In this document: positions 28,933 to 39,018 of the stretch, piece after piece
How positions within the stretch are numbered: position 1 is the stretch's first letter
Layout: each line of letters begins with the position of its first letter
Assembly: GCF_013522825.1 (NCBI RefSeq)
Contig: NZ_JAAMQZ010000001.1
Location: 186,001-250,000, forward strand
Source: Stutzerimonas stutzeri
Lineage (GTDB): Bacteria > Pseudomonadota > Gammaproteobacteria > Pseudomonadales > Pseudomonadaceae
Direction: 5' to 3'
Length of the DNA stretch: 64,000 bases
Position numbers and translations under genes: made by a program
Notes under the pieces: model-generated
What the model saw: the letters and a program-made list of their open reading frames with translations, nothing else
Told to the model about the DNA's origin: nothing
Databases searched by the model: none

Positions 28933-29087
28933 GGGATTCCGGGCTCATCTGTTGTCGAACACTCGACATCGGACCATCGACACGGGCAACGGTGCGGAAG
29001 AACCGACCGACCGGCACACGCACAACGCTGGCCGCCGGTGCGAGTCGTATGCAGCAATGCCGCACCGACCGACGAGGGAGAGCAGTA

Positions 29088-30335
29088 GTGCCAAGCAAGG
29101 AACATTTCATCGGGCTGGAGTGGCTGCGCTTTCTGCTCGCCATCTATGTGGTGCTGTTCCACACCGCGCACGCCTACGTGGATGACGAACCCTCCTGGCT
29201 GGCGGACCTGACCGGTGTGGGCTTCTTCGCCACCAGCAGCTTCTTCGTGCTCTCCGGCTTCCTGCTGGCACATGTCTATTGCCGCCAGGGCGAGATGCGC
29301 GAACCGGCCCGCAGCTTCCTCGGCAAGCGCCTGGCCAATCTCTACCCGCTGCACCTTTTCTCATTGCTGTTGACTGCCCTCGTGCTGGCCATCATCGCCA
29401 ATCTCGGTATCCCGCCGGACGATGCCAAGGCCAGCCTGCGCTTCGTGGTGTACGACACCAACGAGGACCTCGCCGGCGCGTCGCGGGACGCCCTCGAACA
29501 CTTCATGAACGACCGCGAGCTGGCGTTCAACTTCGTCCTGCAGCTGTTCATGCTGCAGGCCTGGAATCCGCTCTATCTGACCTTCAACCCGCCGCTGTGG
29601 TCCATTTCCACCCTGTTCTTCTTCTATCTGACCTTTCCTCTGCTGGCGCCACGCCTGATGCGGCTGCGGCACAAGGGCTGGTGGCTGGTGGCGACCGGAT
29701 TGCTCTATCTGGTCCCGCCACTCTGGGTCATCCACCAGCAGGCCTACGGCATCCCCCATACCGGCCTGCTGCACCGCATGCCGTTGCTGCGGCTGCCGGA
29801 ATTCCTCGCCGGTATTCTGCTCTACGGGCTGTTCCGCGAATGGCGCGCGGCTGGAGGACAGCTCGGCGTCACCACCCGCCTGGCGCTGGGGGCATTCGTG
29901 CTGGCCTGCTTTCTGGCAACGGTCTGGCTGCTGAAGGGCGAACGCTTCTGGTATTTCCTGCTGCACAACGGTCTGCTGCTGCCTGCGCAGCTCGCCCTGA
30001 TCTGGCTCTGCGCCCTGATCGCCACGCCGTACGACCGCGTACTCGTGCGCTGGTCGCAACGGCTGGGCGCGGCGGCACTGCCGCTGTTCGTGCTGCACGT
30101 GCCGATCTTCATTCTGTTCTCGCGTTCGGAAAAGCTTCTGGGAGTACTCTCCGCAAGCTGCCTGGAAGACTGGACGCAGTGCGCGCAGCAAGCGGGCGAG
30201 CAGTCGCTGGCGCTGGGGTTCTATCCGTTGTATCTGGGGCTGACCATCGTACTGTGCGTGGTGGCGCAGGAGCGGGCGATAGTGCCGGTGCGGAAGCTTC
30301 TGCTCAGACGGCTGGTTTTACGGGGCGGGGCTTGA
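29088..30335 (+). CDS. Acyltransferase 3 family membrane protein (OafA/YrhL type)
   Basis: Members of this family transfer acyl groups, often acetyl, onto sugars of surface polysaccharides or peptidoglycan. The 415-residue protein has about ten membrane helices. The start GLEWLRFLLAIYVVLFHTAH contains the conserved catalytic-type His, and FFVLSGFLLAHVY follows. GTG 29088 is preceded by GAGGGAG at seven bases and starts right at the conserved domain; the frame is open 32 codons further upstream without a comparable site. The acceptor is unknown. It is divergent from the serine hydrolase pair. Confidence 0.9.
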   Translation: MPSKEHFIGLEWLRFLLAIYVVLFHTAHAYVDDEPSWLADLTGVGFFATSSFFVLSGFLLAHVYCRQGEMREPARSFLGKRLANLYPLHLFSLLLTALVLAIIANLGIPPDDAKASLRFVVYDTNEDLAGASRDALEHFMNDRELAFNFVLQLFMLQAWNPLYLTFNPPLWSISTLFFFYLTFPLLAPRLMRLRHKGWWLVATGLLYLVPPLWVIHQQAYGIPHTGLLHRMPLLRLPEFLAGILLYGLFREWRAAGGQLGVTTRLALGAFVLACFLATVWLLKGERFWYFLLHNGLLLPAQLALIWLCALIATPYDRVLVRWSQRLGAAALPLFVLHVPIFILFSRSEKLLGVLSASCLEDWTQCAQQAGEQSLALGFYPLYLGLTIVLCVVAQERAIVPVRKLLLRRLVLRGGA

Positions 30336-30405
30336 AGGGCAAACACCCGCGCCCTCTATTTGCAGAACCGGCACCAATCTGATCAATACGCCCTACCGAC
30401 CGCCC

Positions 30406-32610
30406 TCACAACAGTTTGTCCAGCGTGATCGGCAAATCCCTCACCCGCCTGCCGGTCGCATGATAAATAGCATTGGCCACCGCCGCGGCGACGCCGATGA
30501 TGCCGATTTCGCCCACGCCCTTGGACCCGAGGCCGTTGACCACGCTGTCCTCTTCCTCGACGAAGATCACCTCGATATCGGGAATATCGGTCTGCACCGG
30601 AACGTGATACTCAGCGAGGTTGTGGTTCATGTAGCGCCCCAGCCGATGGTCGATCAGCGTCTCCTCCTGCAGCGCCATGCCGATCCCCCAGACCACGCCG
30701 CCGACGATCTGGTTGCCGGCGGTCTTGGGATTGACGACGCGCCCCGCCGCGATGGCGCTGACCACCCGCGCGACCCTGATCGTGCCCAGCGCCTCGTCGA
30801 CGCGCACTTCGACGAACACCGCCGAATGCGTGGCCGTGGCCCATGCCTTGCGCTTCTCGCCGGGCTCGACCCGCGCTTCGGCTTCGAGGGTGCCGTTGCT
30901 GCGCACCACCTCGCCGAGGTCGACGTGAACGCTCGGATCGCGCTTGAGCAGCAGCCGGCCCTCGGCGAAGGTCACGTCGTCCAGGCCCCCACCGGCGAAG
31001 GGCGAACCGGGGAACTGCTGCACTGCATCCAACACTTTCGCCTGTAGCAGCGCGCAGGCCTGCTGCACGGCGCTGCCCACCGAGGACACCGTGGCCGAAC
31101 CGCCTTCCAGCGGGGCCTGGGGCAGGCTCGAATCGCCGAGACGGAACTCCACCTTGTCCAGCGGCACGCCCATGGCAGCCGCCGCGATCTGGGTCATCAC
31201 CGTGTAGGTGCCGGTGCCGATGTCCGCGGTAGCGCTGCTGACCACCAGCCGGCCGTCCGGTTCGAGGCAGGCCTTGGCGCTGGCCGGCATCTGCATGGCT
31301 TCCCAGACGCCGGTGGCCATGCCCCAGCCGATCAGCTCATGGCCCTCGCGCATGCTGCGCGGTTCCATCGAGCGGCGCGCCCAGCCGAAGCGTTCGGCGC
31401 CCTGCGCGTAGCAGGCGCGCAACTCCTTGCTGGAATAGGGCTTGTCCTGGTTGCCGTTGCGCTCGGCGAAGTTGACCAGGCGCAGCTGCAGCGGATCGAT
31501 GCCGCTCGCATGGGCCAGCTCGTCCATCGCACATTCCAGCGCGTAGACGCCAAGGGTCGCACCGGGCGCGCGCATGTCGATCGGGGTGAACACGTCGAGC
31601 GGCGCGAGGCGGTAGTCCAGCGAGACGTTGTCGCAGCGGTAGAGCATTCCCGACCACTCCACTTCGTGCTCGGTGAAGTCCTCGAAGCGCGAGGTCTGAC
31701 CGATGGCGCGGTGCCCCACCGCCTGCAATTGCCCGGTCTCGTTGGCCGCCAGAGACAAATGCTGAATGCTGCGCGGGCGGTAGCCGAAGGTGAACATCTG
31801 CTGGCGGGTCAGCACCACGCGCACCGAGCGCTTGAGTTTGAGTGCGGCCATCACCGCCAGCGGCAGCTGGTACTGCGGCCGCAGGCCGGAGCCGAAGGCG
31901 CCGCCGACGAAAGGCGACAGCACGCGGATCCGCCCCTTGAGGCCGAACACGTCCTCGACATAACGCTGGCAGTTCTGCACACCCTGGGTCTTCTCGTGAA
32001 TCAGCAGGTCGCCGCCCGGCTGGTAGTGCACCGTGCTGGCGTGCATCTCCATGGGGTTGTGGTGCTCCACCGGGGTGACGTATTCCTGCTCGATCTTGTG
32101 CGGCGCAGCGGCGAAGGCACCGGCGAAATCGCCGCGCGGCTCCGGGGTTTCAGCGGGCGCTTCATGGGCCTGGTCGCGCGCGACAAGCAGGTCGGTCTGG
32201 TGCGGCTCGCTGTCGTACGCGATGCGCACCAGCGAACCGGCGTGGCGCGCCAGCTCCAGGCTTTCGGCCACCACCAGCGCCAGCGGCTGGCCGCTGTAGA
32301 GCACGCGGTCGTTGTACAGCGGGCGGAACGGCGAGCCTTCGGCGGCATCGTCGTCTTCGTAGGGCTCGTCGTAACTGGCGATGGGCGGGCGGTTCTCGTG
32401 AGTCAGCACCAGCACCACACCGGGCAGCGCCTCGGCTTCACGGCTATCGATGCTGCGCACACGACCGCGGGCGAGGGTGCTCGACACCACGCTGCCATGC
32501 AGCAGGTGCGGCGTGCCGAATTCGGCAGCATAACGGGCCTGGCCGGTGACCTTGAGCGGGCCATCGACGCGATCCAGCGGCTGGCCGACCGGCGAGCTGA
32601 AGGTATTCAT
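30406..32610 (-). CDS. Molybdenum hydroxylase large subunit (PaoC/XdhA-like, molybdopterin-binding)
   Basis: This is the catalytic subunit of a xanthine oxidase-family enzyme, likely an aldehyde oxidoreductase of PaoABC/YagTSR type. The 734-residue protein begins [19 protein letters not shown], has the Moco-binding segment FVGGAFGSG, and near the C-terminus [12 protein letters not shown], which carries the active-site glutamate of this family. The Mo cofactor here is usually the cytosine dinucleotide form. It is last in a three-gene operon whose genes overlap by four bases. The substrate is unknown; the gene beyond the MITE is a purine permease, but the subunit organisation fits aldehyde oxidation at least as well as xanthine. 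Confidence 0.93.
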   Translation of the reverse strand: MNTFSSPVGQPLDRVDGPLKVTGQARYAAEFGTPHLLHGSVVSSTLARGRVRSIDSREAEALPGVVLVLTHENRPPIASYDEPYEDDDAAEGSPFRPLYNDRVLYSGQPLALVVAESLELARHAGSLVRIAYDSEPHQTDLLVARDQAHEAPAETPEPRGDFAGAFAAAPHKIEQEYVTPVEHHNPMEMHASTVHYQPGGDLLIHEKTQGVQNCQRYVEDVFGLKGRIRVLSPFVGGAFGSGLRPQYQLPLAVMAALKLKRSVRVVLTRQQMFTFGYRPRSIQHLSLAANETGQLQAVGHRAIGQTSRFEDFTEHEVEWSGMLYRCDNVSLDYRLAPLDVFTPIDMRAPGATLGVYALECAMDELAHASGIDPLQLRLVNFAERNGNQDKPYSSKELRACYAQGAERFGWARRSMEPRSMREGHELIGWGMATGVWEAMQMPASAKACLEPDGRLVVSSATADIGTGTYTVMTQIAAAAMGVPLDKVEFRLGDSSLPQAPLEGGSATVSSVGSAVQQACALLQAKVLDAVQQFPGSPFAGGGLDDVTFAEGRLLLKRDPSVHVDLGEVVRSNGTLEAEARVEPGEKRKAWATATHSAVFVEVRVDEALGTIRVARVVSAIAAGRVVNPKTAGNQIVGGVVWGIGMALQEETLIDHRLGRYMNHNLAEYHVPVQTDIPDIEVIFVEEEDSVVNGLGSKGVGEIGIIGVAAAVANAIYHATGRRVRDLPITLDKLL

Positions 32611-33593
32611 CGGACGGTTCCTCGGGCGGCCTCGCCAAGCGCACGAATGATGGCGCGGCGAGCGAGTTCGGGCTTGAAGGCGTTGTGTTCGAGCGGCTGA
32701 GCGCCGTCCAGCAGCAGGTCGGCGGCGACGGCGAAGCTGGAGTCGTCAGCCGGCTTGCCGCACAGCACCTGTTCGGCGGCCTCGACGCGCCAGGGCTTGT
32801 GGGCGACGCCACCGAGCGCCAGCCGCGCAGCCTTGATGGTGGTGCCATCCAGTTCCAGCGCGGCGGCCACCGAGACCAGAGCGAAGGCATAGGAGGCACG
32901 GTCACGCAGCTTGAGATAGGCGCAATGCGGCGCGAAGCCCGTCGGCGGCAGCTCCACAGCGGTAATCAATTCGCCTTCGCCCAGGTTGTTGTCGACTTCG
33001 GGCCGCTCACCCGGCAGCCGGTGGAAGTCGGCCATGGCGATGCGCCGTTTGCCGTGCGGCCCCTGCACGTGCACCTGCGCCTCCAGGGCGGCCAGCGCCA
33101 CGCACATATCCGACGGGTGCACCGCGACGCAGGCCTCGCTGGCGCCGAGAATCGCGTGGATGCGGTTGAGCCCGTCCCGCGCCGGGCAACCGGAGCCCGG
33201 CTCGCGTTTGTTGCACGGCGTGCCGGTGTCGTAGAAGTAGTAGCAGCGCGTGCGCTGCAGCAGGTTGCCGCCGGTGCTGGCCATATTGCGCAGCTGCGGC
33301 GAGGCGCCGGCCAGAATCGCCTTGGCCAGCAAGGGATAGCGCTGCTCGATCTGCCGGTTCCAGGCCAGATCGGCATTGCTCACCAGCGCACCGATCATCA
33401 GCCCGCCTTCCGCCGTTTCCTCGATCGCACGCAGCGGCAGGCGGTTGATGTCGATCAGCTGGCGCGGCTGCAGGACGTTTTCCTTCATCAGGTCGAGCAG
33501 GTTGGTGCCACCGGCGATGTAGCGGCTGCCTGGCCCGGCCAGCGCCAGCGCCTCCTCGACCCGCTCCGGTCGGGCATAGCTGAAGGGCGTCAT
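32607..33593 (-). CDS. Molybdenum hydroxylase FAD-binding subunit (PaoB-like)
   Basis: This 328-residue protein carries FAD for the three-subunit molybdenum hydroxylase. The FAD motif [16 protein letters not shown] is near residue 30 and [18 protein letters not shown] near 105. Four cysteines around that point ([19 protein letters not shown]) suggest the extra [4Fe-4S] cluster of PaoB-type subunits, which supports PaoABC rather than classical xanthine dehydrogenase. It overlaps both neighbours by four bases. Confidence 0.92.
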   Translation of the reverse strand: MTPFSYARPERVEEALALAGPGSRYIAGGTNLLDLMKENVLQPRQLIDINRLPLRAIEETAEGGLMIGALVSNADLAWNRQIEQRYPLLAKAILAGASPQLRNMASTGGNLLQRTRCYYFYDTGTPCNKREPGSGCPARDGLNRIHAILGASEACVAVHPSDMCVALAALEAQVHVQGPHGKRRIAMADFHRLPGERPEVDNNLGEGELITAVELPPTGFAPHCAYLKLRDRASYAFALVSVAAALELDGTTIKAARLALGGVAHKPWRVEAAEQVLCGKPADDSSFAVAADLLLDGAQPLEHNAFKPELARRAIIRALGEAARGTVR

Positions 33594-34090
33594 GGCGCTT
33601 TCTCCTGCAACTGCTGGCGGCTGGCCGGCAGGGCTTCTTCCACCGCCGCTAGGATGTTCGGGTAGGCGCCGCAGCGGCAGAGGTTGCCGCTCATCAGCTC
33701 GCGAATCTCGTCCCGATCATGGGCGCGGTTCTCGCCGGCCAGGCCCACCGCCGAACAGATCTGCCCCGGCGTGCAATAGCCGCACTGGAAGGCATCGTGG
33801 CGAACGAAGGCGGCCTGCATCGGGTGCAGCTCGTCGCCGTCTGCCAGGCCTTCGATGGTGGTCAGCCGCGCGCCGTCGTGCATCACCGCCAGGGTCAGGC
33901 AGCTGTTGATGCGCTTGCCATCGAGCAGCACCGTGCAGGCGCCGCACTGGCCGTGATCGCAGCCCTTCTTGGTGCCGGTCAGGTCGAGCCGTTCGCGCAG
34001 CAGGTCTAGCAGAGTCGTCCAGGGATGGACCTCCAACTGATGCTGCTGGCCGTTCAAATGGAGGGAAAGGGTGCAGGTCGCTTCGCTCAT
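33590..34090 (-). CDS. Molybdenum hydroxylase [2Fe-2S] subunit (PaoA-like)
   Basis: The 166-residue small subunit carries two [2Fe-2S] clusters. A plant-ferredoxin-like set ([14 protein letters not shown], then a downstream Cys) is followed by the second set CGYCTPGQI and [12 protein letters not shown] 34090 gives the start [15 protein letters not shown] at the domain edge; the frame extends upstream into the MITE-like element but this is unlikely to be coding. E. coli PaoA has a Tat signal for periplasmic export; none is visible here, so this enzyme is probably cytoplasmic. It is the first gene of the operon. Confidence 0.93.
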   Translation of the reverse strand: MSEATCTLSLHLNGQQHQLEVHPWTTLLDLLRERLDLTGTKKGCDHGQCGACTVLLDGKRINSCLTLAVMHDGARLTTIEGLADGDELHPMQAAFVRHDAFQCGYCTPGQICSAVGLAGENRAHDRDEIRELMSGNLCRCGAYPNILAAVEEALPASRQQLQEKAP

Positions 34091-34120
34091 GGCAGCCTCA
34101 CGGTTTAGGCGTATGGATCT

Positions 34121-34386
34121 AGGGTCTGTTGCCGTTTCAGCGCGTCCGCGCCGGTGCCTGTTTTTGCGCGAGGCAAGGCACGAGGAGCGCAGTTTGGTTG
34201 TTCCAAATAAGCGACGAGAAACGCCGCATCGCGCAAAAATAGGCCCGGCCCTTCGGGTTGCGCGGCAAATATCACCATGCGGCGTTGCGGAACTTGGCAA
34301 GGGAACCACCATTACCTACGTCCCGCGCCTTGCCTGGTGATATTTGGCGCAGCAACGCGGATTGCGCTGAAACGGCAACAGACCCT
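34121..34386. mobile_element. 266-bp MITE-like element with perfect terminal inverted repeats
   Basis: The two ends are a perfect 23-base inverted repeat beginning AGGGTCTGTTGCCGTTTC; taking the outermost base pair as target, the element is flanked by TA on both sides, as for IS630/mariner-type insertions. Internal pairs (GAGGCAAGGC with GCCTTGCC; AAATATCACCA with TGGTGATATTT) would fold it into a long hairpin. There is no transposase gene. It fills most of the 498-base gap between the paoA-like gene and the purine permease; the rest shows no other clear element. Confidence 0.75.
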
Positions 34387-34588
34387 AATTACGACTGAAG
34401 CGCGGGCGAAAACGTTCAGCGGCCTGCGGTGATCCGGAAATTCAACCGAACGTGCCGCCGGTGTAAGATGCGGGGCTTTTTTGCCACCGGCCCGGCGATG
34501 GGCTTTGCTGTGTAGCAGGCAACCACGTTACGCCAATTGCCGAAGCGCACCAGACGCCAGGCCACGACCGGCACACAAGGGGATTCAC

Positions 34589-35884
34589 ATGCTGGAAAAG
34601 CTGTTCCAACTCAAGGCGCACAACACCAACGTGCGCACCGAGATCCTGGCCGGTATCACGACCTTCCTGACGATGGCCTACATCCTCTTCGTCAATCCGA
34701 GCATCCTCGCCGAAACCGGCATGGATCACGGCGCGGTATTCGTCGCCACCTGCCTGGCCGGCGCCATCGGCTCGGTGATCATGGGGCTGGTCGCCAATTA
34801 CCCCATCGCACTCGCACCAGGCATGGGTCTGAACGCTTTCTTCACCTACACCGTGGTGCTGACCATGGGCTACACCTGGCAGACCGCGCTGGGTGCGGTG
34901 TTCCTTTCGGGTGCGATCTTCTTCCTGCTGTCGATCTTCAAGATCCGCGAGTGGATCATCAACAGCATTCCCCTGGCCCTGCGTGCCGGCATCGCCGCGG
35001 GAATCGGCCTGTTCCTGGCGATCATCGCGCTGAAGAATGCCGGCATCGTCGTCGACAACCCCGCCACCCTGGTGGGCCTGGGCGACCTCAGCGCCGGCGG
35101 CCCGCTGCTGGCCTGCCTGGGCTTCTTCGTCATCGCCGCGCTGGCCTATCGCCGCGTCACCGGCGCGGTGATGATCGGCATATTGCTGGTCACCGGGCTG
35201 TCGATCCTGTTCGGGCTGTCGAAGCTGGATGCCGTGGTCTCGATGCCGCCGTCCCTGGCACCGACCTTCATGCAGCTGGATATCGCCGGCGCGCTGGATA
35301 TCGGCCTGATCAGCGTGATCTTCGCCTTTCTCTTCGTCGATCTGTTCGACACCTCCGGCACCCTGATCGGCGTCGCACAGAAGGCCAACCTGCTGGACAA
35401 GGACGGCAGAATGCCGCGCCTGGGTCGCGCCCTGCTGGCCGACAGCACCGCCACCATGGCCGGTGCCGCGCTGGGCACCTCGACCACCACCAGCTACATC
35501 GAATCCGCCGCGGGCATCAGTACCGGCGGGCGCACCGGCCTGACCGCCTGCGTGGTCGCCGCGCTGTTCCTGCTCAGCCTGTTCTTCGCACCGCTGGCCG
35601 GCGCCGTGCCGGCCTATGCCACCGCACCGGCGCTGCTGTTCGTCGCCGTGCTGATGATGAGCAGCCTGGCCGGCATCGACTGGGACGACATGACCGTCGC
35701 CGCGCCGGTGGTGGTCGCCGCGCTGGCCATGCCGCTGACCTTCTCCATCGCCAACGGTATCGCCTTCGGCTTCATCGCCTGGACAGCGGTCAAGCTGCTG
35801 GCCGGTCGCTGGCGCGAACTGAGCCCGGCCATGTGGATTCTGTCGATCCTGTTCGTGATCAAGCTGGGCTGGTTCGCTGGCTGA
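34589..35884 (+). CDS. AzgA/PbuG-type purine permease (NCS2 family)
   Basis: This 431-residue transporter has about 12-14 membrane helices and probably imports adenine, guanine or hypoxanthine by proton symport. Family marks include the N-terminal EILAGITTFLTMAYILFVNP, the motif GMGLNAFFTY near residue 85, the LFVDLFDTSGTLIGVA segment near 255, and GTSTTTSYIESAAGI. These place it with AzgA/GhxP rather than uracil permeases. ATG 34589 has AAGGGG upstream and gives the normal family start; an upstream in-frame ATG lacks this. Confidence 0.92.
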   Translation: MLEKLFQLKAHNTNVRTEILAGITTFLTMAYILFVNPSILAETGMDHGAVFVATCLAGAIGSVIMGLVANYPIALAPGMGLNAFFTYTVVLTMGYTWQTALGAVFLSGAIFFLLSIFKIREWIINSIPLALRAGIAAGIGLFLAIIALKNAGIVVDNPATLVGLGDLSAGGPLLACLGFFVIAALAYRRVTGAVMIGILLVTGLSILFGLSKLDAVVSMPPSLAPTFMQLDIAGALDIGLISVIFAFLFVDLFDTSGTLIGVAQKANLLDKDGRMPRLGRALLADSTATMAGAALGTSTTTSYIESAAGISTGGRTGLTACVVAALFLLSLFFAPLAGAVPAYATAPALLFVAVLMMSSLAGIDWDDMTVAAPVVVAALAMPLTFSIANGIAFGFIAWTAVKLLAGRWRELSPAMWILSILFVIKLGWFAG

Positions 35885-35926
35885 CGTTGCCTGCAGATGC
35901 CCCTTCATCCATCTGGTCCTGCAGAA

Positions 35927-35950
35927 GGTGGATGGGAAAGATCATCCACC
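35927..35950. repeat. Short palindrome GGTGGATG / CATCCACC
   Basis: An 8-bp stem with an 8-base loop lies in the 99-base gap between the permease gene and trmA, followed by CTACG. It resembles the short GGTGGAT-type intergenic palindromes of Pseudomonas and may act as a weak terminator. Confidence 0.4.
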
Positions 35951-35983
35951 CTACGAATATTTTTGCCACCTCGAAGAGTTTTC

Positions 35984-37072
35984 ATGAGCCGTCCGCCATT
36001 CGACCCCGCCATCTACGACACTCAACTCACCGCCAAGGCCGAGCGGCTGCGCGAGCTGCTGGCGCCCTTCGACGCACCGGCGCCGGAGGTCTTCGATTCG
36101 CCGCGCGAGCACTACCGCCTGCGTACCGAGTTTCGCCTGTGGCGCGAGGACGGCCAGCGCCACTACGCGATGTTCGAGCCGGGCGACAATCGCACGCCGA
36201 TCCTGATCGACGACTTCCCCATCGCCAGCCGTCGCATCAACGAACTGATGCCGCAGCTCAAGGCCGCCTGGCAGGCCAGCGAAACGCTTTCCTTCAAGCT
36301 GTTCCAGGTGGAATTCCTCACCACCCTGGCCGGCGATGCCTTGATTACCCTCGCCTATCACCGCCCGCTGGACGATGCCTGGCAGGCCGAGGCCGAGCGG
36401 TTGGCGGCGAACCTGGGCGTCAGCCTCGTCGGGCGCTCGCGTGGCAAGCGCATCGTCATCGGTCGCGACTACGTCGAAGAGGAACTGCGGGTGGCCGGTC
36501 GCACCTTCCGCTATCGCCAGCCGGAAGGCGCCTTCACCCAGCCCAACGGCGAGGTCTGCCAGAAGATGCTCGACTGGGCTTTCGCGGCGCTGGGCGAGCG
36601 TGACGATGATCTGCTGGAACTGTATTGCGGCAACGGTAATTTCACCCTGCCGCTGGCCACCCGCGTGCGCAAGGTGCTGGCCACCGAGATCAGCAAGTCC
36701 TCGGTGAATGCCGCCCTGCACAACCTGGCCGACAACGGTATCGACAACGTCAGTCTGGTGCGCCTCTCCGCCGAAGAGCTGACCCAGGCACTGAACGAGG
36801 TGCGCCCGTTCCGCCGCCTGGCCGGCATCGACCTGAAAAGCTACGCCTTCGGCAGTGTCTTCGTCGACCCGCCCCGCGCCGGCATGGACCCGGACACCTG
36901 CGAGCTGACCCGTCGCTTCGAGCGCATCCTCTACATCTCCTGCAACCCCGAGACGCTGGCGCAGAACATCGCTCAGTTGCACGACACCCACCGCATCGAG
37001 CGCTGCGCGCTGTTCGACCAGTTCCCCTGGACCCACCACATGGAGGCCGGGGTGCTGCTCGCCAGGCGCTAG
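35984..37072 (+). CDS. trmA: tRNA (uracil-5-)-methyltransferase
   Basis: TrmA makes ribothymidine at tRNA position 54 using S-adenosylmethionine. The 362-residue protein starts [14 protein letters not shown] and has the SAM motif [13 protein letters not shown] near residue 210, [10 protein letters not shown] near 298, and the nucleophilic cysteine motif [12 protein letters not shown] near 323. Length matches the E. coli enzyme (366). The frame is open 29 codons upstream, but the family start is at 35984. Confidence 0.97.
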   Translation: MSRPPFDPAIYDTQLTAKAERLRELLAPFDAPAPEVFDSPREHYRLRTEFRLWREDGQRHYAMFEPGDNRTPILIDDFPIASRRINELMPQLKAAWQASETLSFKLFQVEFLTTLAGDALITLAYHRPLDDAWQAEAERLAANLGVSLVGRSRGKRIVIGRDYVEEELRVAGRTFRYRQPEGAFTQPNGEVCQKMLDWAFAALGERDDDLLELYCGNGNFTLPLATRVRKVLATEISKSSVNAALHNLADNGIDNVSLVRLSAEELTQALNEVRPFRRLAGIDLKSYAFGSVFVDPPRAGMDPDTCELTRRFERILYISCNPETLAQNIAQLHDTHRIERCALFDQFPWTHHMEAGVLLARR

Positions 37073-37178
37073 CAGCGCTCACCGCGACAGCTCGCCACGG
37101 GTACGCCGGCACGGGATTAAGTTTCGCGTAATCGAAGCGGTCGACAATACGCGCATTTCCTCAACCGGAGTGTGTGAA

Positions 37179-37730
37179 ATGACCGCATCGACCCCAACGG
37201 CGCACTATGGTCGCCTGAATATCGCCCTGCACTGGCTGATGGTACTGCTGATCGCCGGCGTCTACGCCACCATCGAGCTCAAGGGCAACTTCCCCAAGGG
37301 CAGCGAGCCCCGTGAGCTGCTCAAGCACTGGCACTTCATGCTCGGGCTGACGGTGTTCGCGCTGGTCTGGCTGCGCCTGATTGCGCGCTGGATACATCCG
37401 GCGCCGAAGGCGGTCGCCGGGGCCGGTTGGGAACGCGCGCTGGCCAAGCTGATGCAGCTGGCGCTGTACGGTCTGATGATCGGCCTGCCGCTGCTCGGTT
37501 GGCTGACGCTGAGCGCGGCGGAGAAGCCGATCCCCTTCTTCGGCCTCCAGCTGCCGGCGCTGATCGGTGCCAACAAGGACCTGGCCGGCCAGTTCAAGGA
37601 ACTGCACGAAACGCTGGCGTTAGCCGGTTACTGGCTGATCGGCCTGCACGCCGCAGCGGCGCTGTTCCACCATTACGTGCGCCGTGACGGCACCCTGTTG
37701 CGCATGCTGCCGCAGCGCCACCAGGCCTGA
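37179..37730 (+). CDS. Cytochrome b561-family membrane protein
   Basis: This 183-residue protein has four transmembrane helices and belongs to the bacterial cytochrome b561/CybB family, which moves electrons between quinone and other carriers and may scavenge superoxide. Haem-ligand histidines are placed as usual: RLNIALHWLMV in helix 1, LKHWHFMLGL in helix 2, and LHETLALAGYWLIGLHAAAA towards the end. ATG 37179 lies eight bases after CGGAG; an in-frame GTG overlaps that site and is unlikely. The gene stands alone. Confidence 0.92.
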   Translation: MTASTPTAHYGRLNIALHWLMVLLIAGVYATIELKGNFPKGSEPRELLKHWHFMLGLTVFALVWLRLIARWIHPAPKAVAGAGWERALAKLMQLALYGLMIGLPLLGWLTLSAAEKPIPFFGLQLPALIGANKDLAGQFKELHETLALAGYWLIGLHAAAALFHHYVRRDGTLLRMLPQRHQA

Positions 37731-37741
37731 CGCGCAGACAC

Positions 37742-37780
37742 GAAAACGCCCGGTCGACCCGTCATCGACCGGGCGTTTTC
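37742..37780. terminator. Bidirectional terminator between cytochrome b561 and moeA
   Basis: A perfect 16-bp stem (GAAAACGCCCGGTCGA and complement) with a seven-base loop; A-rich on one side and T-rich on the other, so it can serve both convergent genes. Confidence 0.85.
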
Positions 37781-37785
37781 ATGTA

Positions 37786-39018
37786 TCAGCCGAGCAGTTC
37801 GCTGAACGGCAGATACTCCACCGTCTCACCCTCTTCCAGCGTACGGTTGCATTCGACGATGGCCAGCCCTTCGGCCCAGCTGGCCGAGGTGAGCATCGCC
37901 GAACCCTGACGCTCATGCAGGCAGACGCGCGTCTGGCCATCGACATTCTCCAGCCGCGCACGCAGATACTGCCGACGACCGTTGGCCTTGCTCCAGTCGA
38001 ACCCGGCCACCAGCTGCAATGGCTTGGGCAGGACCTCGCGCAGTCCCTGGGCGCGCAGCAGAAAGGGCCGCGCCACCACCAGCGAGGTGATCAACGCCGC
38101 CGCCGGATTGCCCGGCAGGCCGATCCAGGGTTTGCCCGCCACCTCGCCGAAGGCCAGCGGCTTGCCCGGCTGGATCGCCAGACGCCACAGATGCAGTTCG
38201 CCCAGTTCGCGAATGGCCTGCTTGAGGTGGTCCTCCTCGCCCACCGAGACGCCGCCGGAGGTGATGAGGATGTCCCACTCCGAGGCGGCCAGCGCCAGCG
38301 CGTCGCGGCTGGCCGCCAGCTCGTCGACGAGGATCGGATAGTCGTGTACTTCCAGCCCGAGGCTGCGCAACACGCCGAGCAGGCAATAGCGGTTGGAATT
38401 GTAGATCTGCCCGGCGCCCAGCGGCTCTCCGGGCTCGCGCAGCTCGTTGCCGCTGGACAGCAGGCCGATGCGCAGACGCCGGTAGACCGCGACGCGGGCG
38501 ACGCCGCAGCTCGCCAGCAGGCCAAGTTCCTGCGGGCGCAGGCGCTGCCCCGCGTCCAGCACCCGCGTGCCCGCCTGCCGCTCTTCGCCCTTGCGCCGCA
38601 CATGCTCACCCAGCCTGACCGCCGGCAGCCATACGCCCTCGCCATCGACCCGGCACAGCTCCTGCGGCACGACCGTATCGGCACCGGGCGGCAGCGGCGC
38701 GCCGGTGAAGATGCGCACGGCATGACCGCTCGGCAGGCGCTCATCGGCCAGGTCACCGGCGGCGATACGACCAGCCAGCGGCAAACACCCACCCGCTGTC
38801 GGCAGGTCGGCGGCACGCAACGCATAGCCATCCATGGCGCTGTTGTCCCAGGCCGGCACGGCAAAGGGCGCCACCAGCGGCTCGGCCAGCACCCGACCTA
38901 GGGCATCCGGGAGGGCGACGTGTTCGACCGGCGGCAACGCCGGCGCCCGCTTCAATAATTCGTCGATGGCTTCATCCACCGGGCGCAGATTGTCGCCGTC
39001 GCAGCCACAGGGGTTCAT
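37786..39018 (-). CDS. moeA: Molybdopterin molybdenumtransferase MoeA
   Basis: MoeA inserts molybdate into adenylylated molybdopterin, the last common step of cofactor synthesis. The 410-residue protein starts MNPCGCDGDNLRPVDEAI and has the substrate loop FAVPAWDNSAMDGYALRA near residue 53, and the MoCF-domain motif TSGGVSVGEEDHLK near 252. Its ATG overlaps the moaB stop by four bases (ATGA), so they are coupled. It lies at the far end of the nar-moa gene run and supplies cofactor to NarG and to other molybdoenzymes. Confidence 0.96.
   Translation of the reverse strand: MNPCGCDGDNLRPVDEAIDELLKRAPALPPVEHVALPDALGRVLAEPLVAPFAVPAWDNSAMDGYALRAADLPTAGGCLPLAGRIAAGDLADERLPSGHAVRIFTGAPLPPGADTVVPQELCRVDGEGVWLPAVRLGEHVRRKGEERQAGTRVLDAGQRLRPQELGLLASCGVARVAVYRRLRIGLLSSGNELREPGEPLGAGQIYNSNRYCLLGVLRSLGLEVHDYPILVDELAASRDALALAASEWDILITSGGVSVGEEDHLKQAIRELGELHLWRLAIQPGKPLAFGEVAGKPWIGLPGNPAAALITSLVVARPFLLRAQGLREVLPKPLQLVAGFDWSKANGRRQYLRARLENVDGQTRVCLHERQGSAMLTSASWAEGLAIVECNRTLEEGETVEYLPFSELLG

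Noticed and set aside
28992..29087. Upstream extension of the acyltransferase from an earlier ATG
   Set aside because: No ribosome site and a basic, non-family N-terminus; GTG 29088 has GAGGGAG at good spacing and starts at the conserved domain.
27845..29143. Long N-terminal extension of the lipoprotein hydrolase frame
   Set aside because: It overlaps the paralogous hydrolase in another frame and would bury the lipobox signal; the ATG at 27844 is coupled to the upstream stop.
34091..34312. Extension of the paoA-like frame into the MITE
   Set aside because: The frame stays open only through the repeat element; the family start is at 34090.
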